From: Fusobacterium_C necrophorum
GTDB taxonomy: Bacteria; Fusobacteriota; Fusobacteriia; Fusobacteriales; Fusobacteriaceae
Length of the DNA stretch: 64,000 bases
NCBI RefSeq assembly: GCF_900104395.1
Contig: NZ_FMXX01000009.1
Reading direction: 5' to 3' (one strand)
Each line of letters begins with the position of its first letter. The stretch's first letter is position 1. A model generated the notes under the pieces. That model searched no databases, was not told the origin of the DNA, and worked only from the letters and a program-made list of their open reading frames with translations. Shown here one piece after another: positions 33,742-42,495 of this stretch. Made by a program: the position numbers and the translations under genes.

Positions 33742-34965
33742 ATGAAAAAATGGTTAGTTTTGGCATGTATCGGCTTGTTTGCAGCTTGTACTCCTTTAGA
33801 AAACATGAAAAAGAAAGAAGAATGGAAAGAGATTTTATTTCCAAATGATCAGACGGAGAGTGCAGTTCCGGCGGAAACTCCTGAAGTGTCTTCGGAGGTG
33901 GAGACGACAAAGGAAGAATGGAAGTTGACAGAAGCAACTATGCCTGAAGTACTTAGCTCGGTTCGAAAGGAACTGAAAAATAATCAAAAAATGGTGTTTG
34001 ACGGAAAAGTGAGTAAAATTTCCTTATATGCAGGACAAACGGCAATCATCAAAGACAGTGCGGGTATGAATCAGCTGAAATTTATTGTTTCTCCACAAAA
34101 AGCAAATGCTAATTTGAAAAAATCGGGTTCCAGTGCTGTTTTCAGAAGTATTTATCGAGGAAGCTATGTTCTTTCTTGGGAAACAATTTCCGGAGTGAAG
34201 AAGCAAGTTTTGATTGAAAATCATTTAAAATATAAATTTACGGAAGAAGAAAATTATGCTATAATACTGAGAAGTTTTCAAGGGCAAAACTTAAAAATGC
34301 TGGAAGAAGCGGTTGCTTTATATCGAATGGCTTTTTCGAATGGCAAATATACTCGAAAAAGTATGCTGTTCTTATTGGAATTGGCGAACAAGAAGAAAGA
34401 GAAAAAAACTATCCAAGAAAGCTTACAGTATTGGAGTAAAATTCAAAGTTTACACACCGAAGAACGCAAGGCAATAGAAGAGGGAAATAAGATATTGGGC
34501 TTATCGAAAGCTTCGGAAAAAATAATAGCGGAAGAAACAAGAGAAGTAGGGGAGACAGAACATTCAAAACAGGTAAGGGGAAATTATGAAGAATACAAGT
34601 CCCTGTATCAATCTGCAAATCGAAAAGCAACCTTACGCTTGTACAATGCCGCTATCAAAGATTATCAGAAAGCTTTATCGATAGGAAAAAACTTTAAGGA
34701 GACAGCAAATATTTATGACGGATTGGGAAACTCCTATTATGGATTGGGAAATTACCAACAAAGCATTGAATATTTTCAAAAAGTCTTGGTACAGAAAGGA
34801 GTTTCGGCGGAAAAGAGAGCGGAAGTTTATTATAAGTTGGCATCTGCCTATAATAAAGTGGGAGAAAAGAGAGAATATAAAAAGTATTTAAGTCTTTTGA
34901 AAGAGAGATATGCCAATACTCTTTGGGGAAAGAAAGCACAGATTGAAATTATGAAATTACATTAA
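33742..34965 (+). CDS. TPR-repeat lipoprotein
   Basis: A 407-residue envelope lipoprotein with a signal sequence and lipobox LFAAC (Cys about residue 17). After a low-complexity acidic/Ser-Thr segment, a beta region (about 60-160) has KMVFDGKVSKISLYAGQ-like strands, and the C-terminal half contains TPR repeats such as AIKDYQKALSIG and YYGLGNYQQSIEYFQKVL. I choose ATG 33742 because AGGAGG is then 8 nt upstream; the ATG two codons earlier is too close. TPR lipoproteins of this kind often scaffold cell-wall or outer-membrane assembly; the partner is unknown. Confidence 0.78.
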   Translation: MKKWLVLACIGLFAACTPLENMKKKEEWKEILFPNDQTESAVPAETPEVSSEVETTKEEWKLTEATMPEVLSSVRKELKNNQKMVFDGKVSKISLYAGQTAIIKDSAGMNQLKFIVSPQKANANLKKSGSSAVFRSIYRGSYVLSWETISGVKKQVLIENHLKYKFTEEENYAIILRSFQGQNLKMLEEAVALYRMAFSNGKYTRKSMLFLLELANKKKEKKTIQESLQYWSKIQSLHTEERKAIEEGNKILGLSKASEKIIAEETREVGETEHSKQVRGNYEEYKSLYQSANRKATLRLYNAAIKDYQKALSIGKNFKETANIYDGLGNSYYGLGNYQQSIEYFQKVLVQKGVSAEKRAEVYYKLASAYNKVGEKREYKKYLSLLKERYANTLWGKKAQIEIMKLH

Positions 34966-34991
34966 AATTGAAAGATAAAGGAGTGGAAAGT

Positions 34992-36473
34992 ATGGAGAAA
35001 TATTTTGACAGAGCCGCAAAAGAAAGCTTGATTATGGAAAAATGGAAGAAAATAGAAGAGCTGAAGGAAATGGGAATCAAACCTTTCGGTGGCAAATATG
35101 ATAAAAAACATATGGTGGGAGAAATATTGAAACACACTCCGGAAGAAGAATTGAATTTTAAAACAGCAGGAAGAATTATGTCCTTTCGAAGGAAAGGAAA
35201 GATTGCCTTTGCTCATATTGAAGATCAAACAGGAAAAATTCAAATTTATGTAAAACAGGATGAAGTAGGAGAAGAAGCTTTTCGACTGATCAAAATGCTG
35301 AATGTTGGCGATGTGATAGGAGTCGAAGGGACTTTATTTATCACCCATACAGGGGAATTGACTTTAAGAGGGAATATTGTAACTTTATTGACAAAAAATA
35401 TCAGAGCTCTTCCTGAAAAGTTTCATGGATTAACAGATGTGGAAACCAGATATCGAAAGAGATATGTCGATTTAATTATGAATCGAGACGTGAAAGAAAC
35501 TTTCTTAAAACGAACGATGATTATCAAAGAATTGAAAAAATATTTAGATGATAGAGGATTTTTAGAAGTAGAAACTCCTATGATGCATCCGATTGTGGGA
35601 GGAGCTGCAGCAAGACCTTTCGTAACACATCACAATACTTTGGATATTGATTTGTATATGAGAATTGCACCGGAATTGTATTTAAAAAAATTGATTGTGG
35701 GCGGTTTTGATAAGGTATATGACTTGAATAAATGTTTTCGAAATGAAGGAATGTCGACCAGACACAATCCGGAATTTACAACCGTGGAATTGTATCAAGC
35801 CTATGCGGATTTTAATGATATGATGGATTTGACGGAGGGAGTTATTACTTCTCTATGTCAAAAAGTCAATGGAACTTATGATATTAGCTTTGACGGAGTG
35901 GACTTACATCTAAAAGACTTTAAAAGAGTGCATATGGTAGATTTGATTAAAGAAGTGACAGGAGTGGATTTTTGGCGAAAAGATATCAGTTTTGAAGAAG
36001 CAAAAGCCTTGGCAAAAGAACATCATGTGGAAATTGCAGAGCATATGAACAGTGTCGGACATGTGGTTAATGAATTTTTTGAGCAAAAATGTGAAGAAAA
36101 GGTGATCCAACCAACTTTTGTATATGGACATCCGGTTGAAATTTCTCCATTAGCCAAGAAAAACGAAGAAGATCCAAGATTTACGGATCGTTTTGAATTG
36201 TTTATCAATGCGAGAGAATATGCCAATGCTTTTTCGGAATTAAATGATCCGGCAGATCAAAGAAGTCGTTTTGAAGCACAGGTGGAAGAGGCGGAACGAG
36301 GAAATGACGAAGCAACTCCTGTTATTGATGACGATTATGTGGAAGCATTGGAGTATGGATTGCCACCTACTGGAGGATTGGGAATTGGAATTGACAGACT
36401 TGTTATGCTATTGACAGGAGCTCCTTCCATTCGGGATGTCATTTTATTTCCGCAAATGAAGCCAAGAGATTAG
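34992..36473 (+). CDS. lysS: Lysyl-tRNA synthetase (class II)
   Basis: Charges tRNA-Lys. The 493-residue protein has an N-terminal OB-fold anticodon-binding domain (AGRIMSFRRKGKIAFAHIED) and the class II core: motif 1 FLEVETPMMHPIVGGAAARPF, motif 2 FRNEGMSTRHNPEFT and motif 3 GLGIGIDRLVM. ATG 34992 follows AAAGGAG; an in-frame ATG eight codons earlier lacks a site. Last gene of the mutL operon. The insertion of repeats and accessory genes begins immediately downstream. Confidence 0.97.
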   Translation: MEKYFDRAAKESLIMEKWKKIEELKEMGIKPFGGKYDKKHMVGEILKHTPEEELNFKTAGRIMSFRRKGKIAFAHIEDQTGKIQIYVKQDEVGEEAFRLIKMLNVGDVIGVEGTLFITHTGELTLRGNIVTLLTKNIRALPEKFHGLTDVETRYRKRYVDLIMNRDVKETFLKRTMIIKELKKYLDDRGFLEVETPMMHPIVGGAAARPFVTHHNTLDIDLYMRIAPELYLKKLIVGGFDKVYDLNKCFRNEGMSTRHNPEFTTVELYQAYADFNDMMDLTEGVITSLCQKVNGTYDISFDGVDLHLKDFKRVHMVDLIKEVTGVDFWRKDISFEEAKALAKEHHVEIAEHMNSVGHVVNEFFEQKCEEKVIQPTFVYGHPVEISPLAKKNEEDPRFTDRFELFINAREYANAFSELNDPADQRSRFEAQVEEAERGNDEATPVIDDDYVEALEYGLPPTGGLGIGIDRLVMLLTGAPSIRDVILFPQMKPRD

Positions 36474-36487
36474 TATTAAGATGAAAA

Positions 36488-36533
36488 GGTTCTCTGTCAA
36501 ATGGTGTTGGTGAAGAGTAGAATATGAAAATTT
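36488..36533 (+). repeat. ISL3-like terminal repeat, copy 1
   Basis: GGTTCTCTGTCAAATGGTGTTGGTGAAGAGTAGAATATG-type segment just downstream of lysS. It shares a core TTCTnTGTCAnnTGGTGTTG plus GAnAGTAGAATATGAAA with copies at 57862, 57908 and 58007. The sequence recalls ISL3-family insertion sequence ends (recollection, unsearched). No transposase is attached. Confidence 0.6.
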
Positions 36534-36583
36534 CATTGTCTCCACTAAAAAATTGGAGTCAGATATTACTTTAGTCTTTCAAA

Positions 36584-36697
36584 TTGTTTTTTGATAAAAA
36601 TCATGGTATAATATAAGCATTAAATTTGCTACAAAATACATGATAAAATGATTGGGAAAATGCCCTGGCCTTTTTGTGGCGCAGGGCCATTTTTTAT
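36584..36697 (+). ncRNA. Candidate small RNA with own promoter and terminator
   Basis: TTGTTT (36584-36589), 17 nt, TATAAT (36607-36612) would start an RNA near 36619. About 40 nt later TGCCCTGGCC and GGCGCAGGGCCA form a G/C-rich hairpin (36661-36690) followed by TTTTTTATT. The interval holds no supported ORF, giving a transcript of about 75-80 nt whose 5' part includes AGCA/TTTGCT complementarity. Could instead be a stray leader or degenerate mobile-element end. Confidence 0.45.
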
Positions 36698-36819
36698 TCT
36701 TTAGGAAATTATAAATGGAAAGAAGGAGTAAAATATTTAAAAAAAATGTAGAGTTGAAGAAGGAAAAAGATGAAAAAAAATATTTTTTTAATTAAAAGTA
36801 TATAGTCTCGAAAATAACA

Positions 36820-36847
36820 TTGATATAGGTAAATAGAATACTACAAT
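36820..36847 (+). promoter_or_regulatory. Promoter of AlbA_2-type regulator 1
   Basis: TTGATA (36820-36825), 16-nt spacer, TACAAT (36842-36847), ending 25 nt before the ATG. Confidence 0.6.
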
Positions 36848-36871
36848 AAAAATGTGGAGGTGAAATGGGAT

Positions 36872-38278
36872 ATGGATTTGTCAAAGTATCTTGGAGAAGC
36901 TACAACTTATGATAAAAAAGAAAAATTGGAAAGATCAAAACCGAAAAGCTGGCTCAAAAGTATCAGTGCCTTTGCGAATACGAATGGAGGTGCTTTAATA
37001 TTTGGAATATCGGATGCCGATGAGTTGATTGGACTGGAGGATTACAAAAAAGACTCGGAGATGATTAGTGAAATAATTAAAACAAAAATGGACCCCATTC
37101 CTAAAATACAGCTTGAGAACTTTATGGAAGAGAAAAAACATTTTATTATCTTTCATGTAGAACAAGGGAATGAAACACCCTACTATCTTATTGATGGAGG
37201 GTATCGAGTCGCATATAAAAGGGTGGGAAATCAGAGCGTTGTAGCGACAAGTATTGATTTGAAAAATCTTGTATTAAAGGGAATGAATAAAACTTTTGAT
37301 ACCCTTCCCACAGAACTTCACATCAAAGATGCTACATTTAACAAACTTAGAATAGAGTATGAAAAAAGAACAAACAAGGACTTTGAAGAAAAAGACTTGT
37401 TTTCGTTTGGTTTGGTGACAAAAGATGGCCAACTAACTTATGCAGGAGCCTTATTTGCAGATGATTATCTGGTATATCAATCCAGAGTCTTTTGCACCAG
37501 ATGGGATGGACTTACAAAAACAGGCGGACGGATGGAAGCGACAGATGATAAGGAGTTTGAAGGCAACCTCTTGTTTTTACTCGAAAATACACTGAATTTC
37601 ATAAGAGTAAATACAAGGAAGATGTGGAAGAAAGGGGCTCTCTATCGTGAAGAATTTCCAGATTATCCGGAAAGAGCCATTCAAGAAACAATAGTCAATG
37701 CTTTGATTCATCGAGATTATAGCGTTATAGGAAGTGAAGTGCACGTTGATATTTATGATAATAGGTTAGAAGTTTATTCGCCGGGTGGCATGTATGATGG
37801 AAGAATGATCCAAAATGTAGATCCATACACAATTTTTTCAAGCAGACGAAATCCCGTTCTTGCTGATCTGTTTGGAAGAATGGATTTTATGGAAAGAAGA
37901 GGAAGTGGACTAAAAAAAATTATAGAGAGCTACGAGTTTGAGAAAGAATATAAAAAAGAATTAAAACCTGAATTTATATCGACACAAAGCACATTTCTTG
38001 TGATTTTAAAGAACTTAAATTATGCTTTGGAGACTGAACCCCAAACTGAACCCCAAACTGAACCCCAAACTGAACCCCAAAAAATGTCAAGGCAAGAGAG
38101 GTTACAAAAGATAGTAGAGCTTCTTATCGAAAATCCATCAATGACAAAATTAGATTTGGCTAAGATATTCCATATTACAGAATCTACTGTCAAAAGAGAC
38201 GTGTCTTACTTAAAAGAAATTGGAAAAATAAAGTATGTAGGCAGTTCAAAGACAGGAAAATGGATTGTGAATAAATAG
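36872..38278 (+). CDS. AlbA_2/Schlafen-domain putative ATP-binding transcriptional regulator, copy 1
   Basis: A 468-residue protein of the COG2865-like family. N-terminal AlbA_2 (Schlafen-type) domain with ISAFANTNGGALIFGISD, then an ATP-binding GHKL-like domain with ETIVNALIHRDYSVIGSEVHV and LEVYSPGG, then a linker of four TEPQ repeats encoded by 12-bp repeats (38033-38080), and a C-terminal winged helix (LDLAKIFHITESTVKRDVSYL). Role unknown; relatives are annotated as regulators or RecG-like. I place the start at ATG 36872, 9 nt after GGAGGTG. A second, divergent copy lies at 62288. Surrounded by IS-like debris, so probably mobile. Confidence 0.82.
   Translation: MDLSKYLGEATTYDKKEKLERSKPKSWLKSISAFANTNGGALIFGISDADELIGLEDYKKDSEMISEIIKTKMDPIPKIQLENFMEEKKHFIIFHVEQGNETPYYLIDGGYRVAYKRVGNQSVVATSIDLKNLVLKGMNKTFDTLPTELHIKDATFNKLRIEYEKRTNKDFEEKDLFSFGLVTKDGQLTYAGALFADDYLVYQSRVFCTRWDGLTKTGGRMEATDDKEFEGNLLFLLENTLNFIRVNTRKMWKKGALYREEFPDYPERAIQETIVNALIHRDYSVIGSEVHVDIYDNRLEVYSPGGMYDGRMIQNVDPYTIFSSRRNPVLADLFGRMDFMERRGSGLKKIIESYEFEKEYKKELKPEFISTQSTFLVILKNLNYALETEPQTEPQTEPQTEPQKMSRQERLQKIVELLIENPSMTKLDLAKIFHITESTVKRDVSYLKEIGKIKYVGSSKTGKWIVNK
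38033..38080 (+). repeat. 4 x 12-bp tandem repeat (ACTGAACCCCAA) inside regulator 1
   Basis: Four exact copies of ACTGAACCCCAA encode (Thr-Glu-Pro-Gln)x4 between the ATP-binding and HTH domains. Because the unit is a multiple of three, copy number change alters linker length without a frameshift. Confidence 0.95.
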
Positions 38279-38481
38279 TTTTGTTTTCTATCGCCACTGG
38301 CGATAAAGTAATATTCAATAAGCTCAAAAATTCTTTTACAAGGTCCCTTTTTTTGTAACTTGCAATTTTATAATCAATTCTTTTAAAAATGAAACAATTA
38401 TCTTTTCATTCGGACAGATGTATGATAGAATAAAAAGCGACAGGGAAAAATTCCTGATTATTATAAAGAATAGGAGAAGAC

Positions 38482-39207
38482 ATGAAGAAAATTTTAGTAT
38501 TGGTAAGAGAAACATTTCCTACAAATGAAATCTTAACGGATAAGAATGTAAGAGAAAAAAGAGTTTTAAATCCTTATGATGAATATGCTTTGTTTCAGGC
38601 GAAGAAAATAAAAGAAAAGACCGAAACAGAAATTACCTGTTTATTCTTGTCTTATCGAGAGTCGCAATATGGTCTGCGGACTGCTTTGGCTTTGGGAGCG
38701 GATAGGGGTATTTTTGTGTATTATCCGGGAAATTCTATTCCTGAAATAGCGAAGATTCTGGCAAAAGAAATTAAAAAAGTCGAATATGATGCTATTTTTA
38801 TGGGAATTCGTGATGTGAACAATGACAGAGAAGAATTGCCGAGCCGATTGGCATTTGCCTTAGAAACCGAACTATATCCTCATATTTTGTCTGTTGATGT
38901 GAAAGAGCATTTTACGGTTCGAAGAGAACGAGAAGAAACGATAGACAGTTTGGAAATTTTAGAATCCGGAATTTTTGCTTTCAGTCAAAATGTCTATGAA
39001 CCGGAATATCCTTCCATTCAAAGTATTATGGGAATTCGAGAGAAGGAAGTGCAGGAAGTTTATTATTCAGATGGGATGGTGGAAAAGAATGTAACGGTGG
39101 AATATCAAGATATTCATCGAAAACAGGAAGTCTATAAGAAAATTTCGGCTGCTGTCGGAACGGAACAATTGATGGAATACATGAAAAAATGGAAATTAGT
39201 GGACTAA
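38482..39207 (+). CDS. etfB: Electron transfer flavoprotein, beta subunit
   Basis: A 241-residue ETF beta subunit that with EtfA carries electrons from acyl-CoA dehydrogenases or lactate/amino-acid dehydrogenases. The sequence shows the family start KKILVLVRE, the LNPYDEYAL motif, ALALGADRGIFV and the characteristic NDREELPSRLA segment; the family is usually about 250-265. Preceded by AGGAG before ATG 38482. EtfA follows after 13 nt. No dehydrogenase partner is next to them, so the donor is unknown. Confidence 0.9.
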   Translation: MKKILVLVRETFPTNEILTDKNVREKRVLNPYDEYALFQAKKIKEKTETEITCLFLSYRESQYGLRTALALGADRGIFVYYPGNSIPEIAKILAKEIKKVEYDAIFMGIRDVNNDREELPSRLAFALETELYPHILSVDVKEHFTVRREREETIDSLEILESGIFAFSQNVYEPEYPSIQSIMGIREKEVQEVYYSDGMVEKNVTVEYQDIHRKQEVYKKISAAVGTEQLMEYMKKWKLVD

Positions 39208-39220
39208 TAGGAGGCAAAAG

Positions 39221-40180
39221 ATGAATACCTTACTTTATATTCGAGAAGAAAATCTCTTGGGGAATCGTAGTCAGGAGCTGTTAAATATTGTTTCTTTCTG
39301 GAAAAAGCAACAGGGAGGAAAAATATCTGTAGCTATGTTGGGAGGGGAAAAAGCAACCATCGTGGAACAAATTCGAGAATGGCCGATAGAAAATATTTTC
39401 TTTTTTCCCACAGAAATAGAAAGTTCTTTTCCAAAGATGCTGTCTTTCTTTCAAAATATTTTGGGAAAAGAAGAAATAGATTGTATTTGTATGGGAAACG
39501 GAATTCACGAAAGGGAATTGGCTCCCTATCTTGCTGCAGCATTTGCATGGAAGTTTATTCCCAATATTGTAGCTTTTGAGCTGAAAGAAAAAGAAATTGC
39601 TTGGAAACGTTTCCTATATGGAACGAGAGCTGTGGAAGAAAGTGTCAGCGAAAAAAAGAATATTGTGGTGACCATTTCAGGAAATATTTATAAAAAGGAA
39701 GAAAAAGAAGTTGCTTCTCATCTTAAGAGCAGTTCTGTCGAAAGCGGCGTAGACAATATTTTACCCTATCTTTTGAAAGCCAGAGAACAAAAGGAAATGC
39801 AAAAACATCCCTTGGAAACGGCTAAAATTGTCATCGGTGTCGGAAAAGGAATCAAGGGAAAGGAGAATTTTCCTATGATAGAAGAATTGGCGGATTTAAT
39901 GGGAGCTACGATAGGAGTGACTCGTTCCGTTGTAGATAACGGTTGGAGACCGGAATATGAAAAAATAGGGCAAACCGGAAAAATTATTAAACCGGAACTG
40001 TATCTTGGATTTGGAATTTCAGGGGCAATGCAACATATGGCAGGGGTGCAACAGGCAAGACATATTATTATGGTAAACAACAATCCGAATGCGGAATCCT
40101 TTCGTTCTTCCGATTTTGGAATTGTAGCGGATTTATTTGAAGTCGTACCGAAGTTAATTTCCATGTTAAAAGCAAAATAA
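39221..40180 (+). CDS. etfA: Electron transfer flavoprotein, alpha subunit
   Basis: A 319-residue ETF alpha subunit. The C-terminal FAD-binding domain is clear: VIGVGKGIKGKEN, GATIGVTRSVVDNGW (with the Arg next to the flavin), GQTGKIIKPELYLGFGISGAMQHMAG and NNNPNAES. The N-terminal AMP-fold half is more divergent. Operon with etfB, AGGAGG upstream. Confidence 0.95.
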   Translation: MNTLLYIREENLLGNRSQELLNIVSFWKKQQGGKISVAMLGGEKATIVEQIREWPIENIFFFPTEIESSFPKMLSFFQNILGKEEIDCICMGNGIHERELAPYLAAAFAWKFIPNIVAFELKEKEIAWKRFLYGTRAVEESVSEKKNIVVTISGNIYKKEEKEVASHLKSSSVESGVDNILPYLLKAREQKEMQKHPLETAKIVIGVGKGIKGKENFPMIEELADLMGATIGVTRSVVDNGWRPEYEKIGQTGKIIKPELYLGFGISGAMQHMAGVQQARHIIMVNNNPNAESFRSSDFGIVADLFEVVPKLISMLKAK

Positions 40181-40184
40181 AAGA

Positions 40185-40212
40185 TTGATTTTTTACAAAA
40201 ATATGCTATAAT
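40185..40212 (+). promoter_or_regulatory. rpsT promoter
   Basis: TTGATT (40185-40190), 16 nt, then ATATGC-TATAAT extended -10 (TATAAT 40207-40212). The start lies about 95 nt before rpsT, leaving a structured leader. Confidence 0.75.
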
Positions 40213-40230
40213 AACTTTGGTCCATTGTAC

Positions 40231-40280
40231 AAGATAAGGTGTCTCTTTTGTAGCTTAATCCTAAGAGATTATGTTATCTT
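40231..40280 (+). promoter_or_regulatory. Stem-loop in the rpsT leader
   Basis: AAGATAA (40231) pairs with TTATCTT (40274-40280) and GTCTCTT (40241) pairs with AAGAGAT (40263-40269), giving a two-part stem around TTGTAGCTTAATC. It may be an S20 binding or regulatory structure; no known Rfam leader is recognised. Confidence 0.5.
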
Positions 40281-40314
40281 TGAATATTTATTTATAAATT
40301 TGGAGGTTTTTCAA

Positions 40315-40575
40315 ATGGCAAATTCAAAGTCGGCTAAAAAGAGAGTAGCAGTAGCGGAAAGAAATCGACAAAGAAATCAAGCGGTGAAAAGTAGAGTGAA
40401 AACTATGAATAAAAAAGTAGTTGTAGCGGTACAAGAACAAGACGTGGAAACAGCAAAGAATGCTTTATCCGTAGCCTATAAAGAGCTTGACAAGGCTGTA
40501 AGCAAAGGAATTATAAAAAAGAATACAGCTTCTCGAAAGAAAGCAAGATTAGCTGCTAAAGTAAATGCACTTTAA
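40315..40575 (+). CDS. rpsT: 30S ribosomal protein S20
   Basis: An 86-residue basic, helical ribosomal protein that binds 16S rRNA. It shows the family start MANSKSAKKRV, ERNRQRNQAVKSRVKT and KKNTASRKKARLAAKVNAL. ATG 40315 follows TTGGAGG. It is transcribed from its own promoter with a leader hairpin and ends at a strong terminator. Confidence 0.98.
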   Translation: MANSKSAKKRVAVAERNRQRNQAVKSRVKTMNKKVVVAVQEQDVETAKNALSVAYKELDKAVSKGIIKKNTASRKKARLAAKVNAL

Positions 40576-40589
40576 TAAGGTAGTACAGG

Positions 40590-40614
40590 GGTCATCCGGA
40601 GGATGACCTTTTTT
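40590..40614 (+). terminator. rpsT terminator
   Basis: GGTCATCC-GGA-GGATGACC forms a perfect 8-bp stem followed by TTTTTT. Confidence 0.95.
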
Positions 40615-40782
40615 CTTTCGATTTTATATTCTAGACTTGGTAACAATATACAAAATACTATTTCTAAAGGAAACATTGTATTATATTGTACGAATTGCGT
40701 TAGAACACTTGCGGCTTCCGCTGTGAAAGTTTCCAAATATTGGGATATATGTATGAGAAAAGATGAGAAAGGAGAAAATGTC

Positions 40783-41358
40783 ATGTTAGAAAAACTAAAA
40801 CAAAATAGAAGTCACAGAAGTTTCGAACAAATGGAAATTCCAAAGGAAGATTTGGAAAAAATACTCACAGCCGTAACTTACAGTGCCTCCGCAAGAAACG
40901 CTCAGGAGACTCGTTTTATGTATACAAATTCTGAGGAGCAATGTAGAAGAATTTTTAAGGAAACGAAATGGGCGGGAGCTATTTCTTGGAATCCACAGGA
41001 GAATGAAGCACCAACAGCCTATATTTTACTATGTCATCCTTCTGAAAAACCGAATGTAATGAATTTTGTAGATATGGGGATTGCCCTACAAAGTATGACA
41101 TTGCTTGCTCAGGATTTGGGTTATGGCTGCTGTATTTTAGGAGCCTATAATAAAAAGGAAGTCGAAAAAATCTTCGGACTTCCTAAAGGATATTTTTCTT
41201 TTCTCTTGTTGGCAATCGGGAAGGCGAAAGATACGGTGAGCTTGGTAAGCACACGGGATTTATCGCTAAAATATCAACGAGAGGAAGACAATCATCATAC
41301 TGTGTTCAAACTGCCTGTAGAAGATTTAATTCTTACCAGTATTGATGAAAATAATTAA
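40783..41358 (+). CDS. Nitroreductase-family protein
   Basis: A 191-residue FMN-dependent oxidoreductase-like protein. Start ATG 40783 follows AAGGAG by 8 nt. N-terminal NRSHRSFEQMEIPKEDLEKIL is the nitroreductase opening with the Arg that binds FMN phosphate; SASARNAQETRF, DMGIALQSMTLLAQDLGYG and LPKGYFSFLLLAIGK are typical later segments. Physiological substrate unknown. Its last 26 bp overlap the 3' end of the opposite-strand acetyltransferase gene. Confidence 0.85.
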   Translation: MLEKLKQNRSHRSFEQMEIPKEDLEKILTAVTYSASARNAQETRFMYTNSEEQCRRIFKETKWAGAISWNPQENEAPTAYILLCHPSEKPNVMNFVDMGIALQSMTLLAQDLGYGCCILGAYNKKEVEKIFGLPKGYFSFLLLAIGKAKDTVSLVSTRDLSLKYQREEDNHHTVFKLPVEDLILTSIDENN

Positions 41359-42478
41359 ATTTTTTATGGAATATTTTCTTTAATTCTTCCAAATGTTCCA
41401 CGGAGTGTAATTTGATTTTTCCCAAACGGAGTAAGTCTTGAATATCAAAGAAACCGAGAAGCAAAGGAACAAGCTCTCGAACTCCGATTTGAAAATCATA
41501 GTCTTCTACTTGATTTTGTGTAAAAGAAATATCGGAACTTAAAGTATAATAGCCGGTATTTTCAAATAAGACAGGATCTTCAACGAAAATAGTAATTTCC
41601 GGTGCGGAGATTTGATATTTCTGTAAAAATTTTTTGACATTTAAAATTCTTCCCATTACATAAGGGGAGAATTTTTTTTCCACCTTACATTGGTTTTCCA
41701 GAAAAAATTCCAAATGAGAATTTTCTGGACTGCTGATGTGAATTTGCGAATAGTACTCTTGAAAGCTTTTTAAAAAATAAAACATCGCAGAATACGCTTC
41801 ATGGTTTGTTCCCAACAATTCTCGAATGCGAATATCATTCTCTTCCATATGCATCATAAGATAGGCGGCAGGTCTTGTATTTTGATAGAAGAGATAGATC
41901 CTTCCCTGAGATAGTTCCGTTTCCTCCAGTAAATTTTCAAAAGAATCAAAATCCCTTACTTCATGAAAGCTATAGGGAAGCATGGCAATCGAATAAATTT
42001 TCTTCCAATCCTCCCAATATTCTTTTAGATTTTCCCTCGTCAGTTCCACAATTTTTATGGAAGAATCTTTTGGAAAAGAAGTCAGCAGAGAAATATCAAA
42101 AGTATATTCTTCCATTCCGGAAAAATATTCAAAACCGAAGCCACGATATATCATGGGGTTGATAGGAAGTAAAAAACAGAAATCATCTCCTTGCTTCCGA
42201 AGTTGCAACATCTCTTCAAAAAGCAGTTTTGTCATATGTCCCTGTCCTCGATGTTCCGGTAAGGTAGCCACTCCCACTAAATAGGGGTATGAAGAAACGC
42301 TGTCCCGTATTTTGACAGAATAGGGATTGGCATGTAGGGAAGATAGGATACTTCCCTCTTTCTCTCGGTATTTCCATTGTGCTTCTTGAAAATGTTTTGT
42401 AAAATAGAAGTTGACTTCTTCTTTCGTATCCTGAAAACAAGTTTTCCAAATTTTTCTCGCTTTTTCTTCTTTATTCAT
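41333..42478 (-). CDS. Eis-like GNAT acetyltransferase
   Basis: A 381-residue protein. The N-terminal GNAT fold has the acetyl-CoA loop VGVATLPEHRGQGHMTKLL (about 67-85) and INPMIYRGFGFEY, matching Eis/COG4552-type proteins with a second, degenerate GNAT domain and a C-terminal SCP2-like domain. Relatives acetylate aminoglycosides or peptides; activity here is not known. It is followed by the nitroreductase end on the other strand. Confidence 0.83.
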   Translation of the reverse strand: MNKEEKARKIWKTCFQDTKEEVNFYFTKHFQEAQWKYREKEGSILSSLHANPYSVKIRDSVSSYPYLVGVATLPEHRGQGHMTKLLFEEMLQLRKQGDDFCFLLPINPMIYRGFGFEYFSGMEEYTFDISLLTSFPKDSSIKIVELTRENLKEYWEDWKKIYSIAMLPYSFHEVRDFDSFENLLEETELSQGRIYLFYQNTRPAAYLMMHMEENDIRIRELLGTNHEAYSAMFYFLKSFQEYYSQIHISSPENSHLEFFLENQCKVEKKFSPYVMGRILNVKKFLQKYQISAPEITIFVEDPVLFENTGYYTLSSDISFTQNQVEDYDFQIGVRELVPLLLGFFDIQDLLRLGKIKLHSVEHLEELKKIFHKKFNYFHQYW

Positions 42479-42495
42479 TCCTTTTCCTCTGTGTC

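Noticed and set aside
36643..36699. 18-codon frame MIGKMPWPFCGAGPFFIL inside the candidate small RNA
   Set aside because: No ribosome site precedes the ATG, and the frame is formed mostly by the terminator stem, so it is unlikely to be translated.
36854..36871. Upstream GTG 36854 start for AlbA_2 regulator 1
   Set aside because: The GTG overlaps the GGAGGTG ribosome site that properly serves ATG 36872.
38289..38305. Perfect hairpin TATCGCC-ACT-GGCGATA after AlbA_2 regulator 1
   Set aside because: No T tract follows on either strand, so I did not call it a terminator; it may be an operator or chance dyad.
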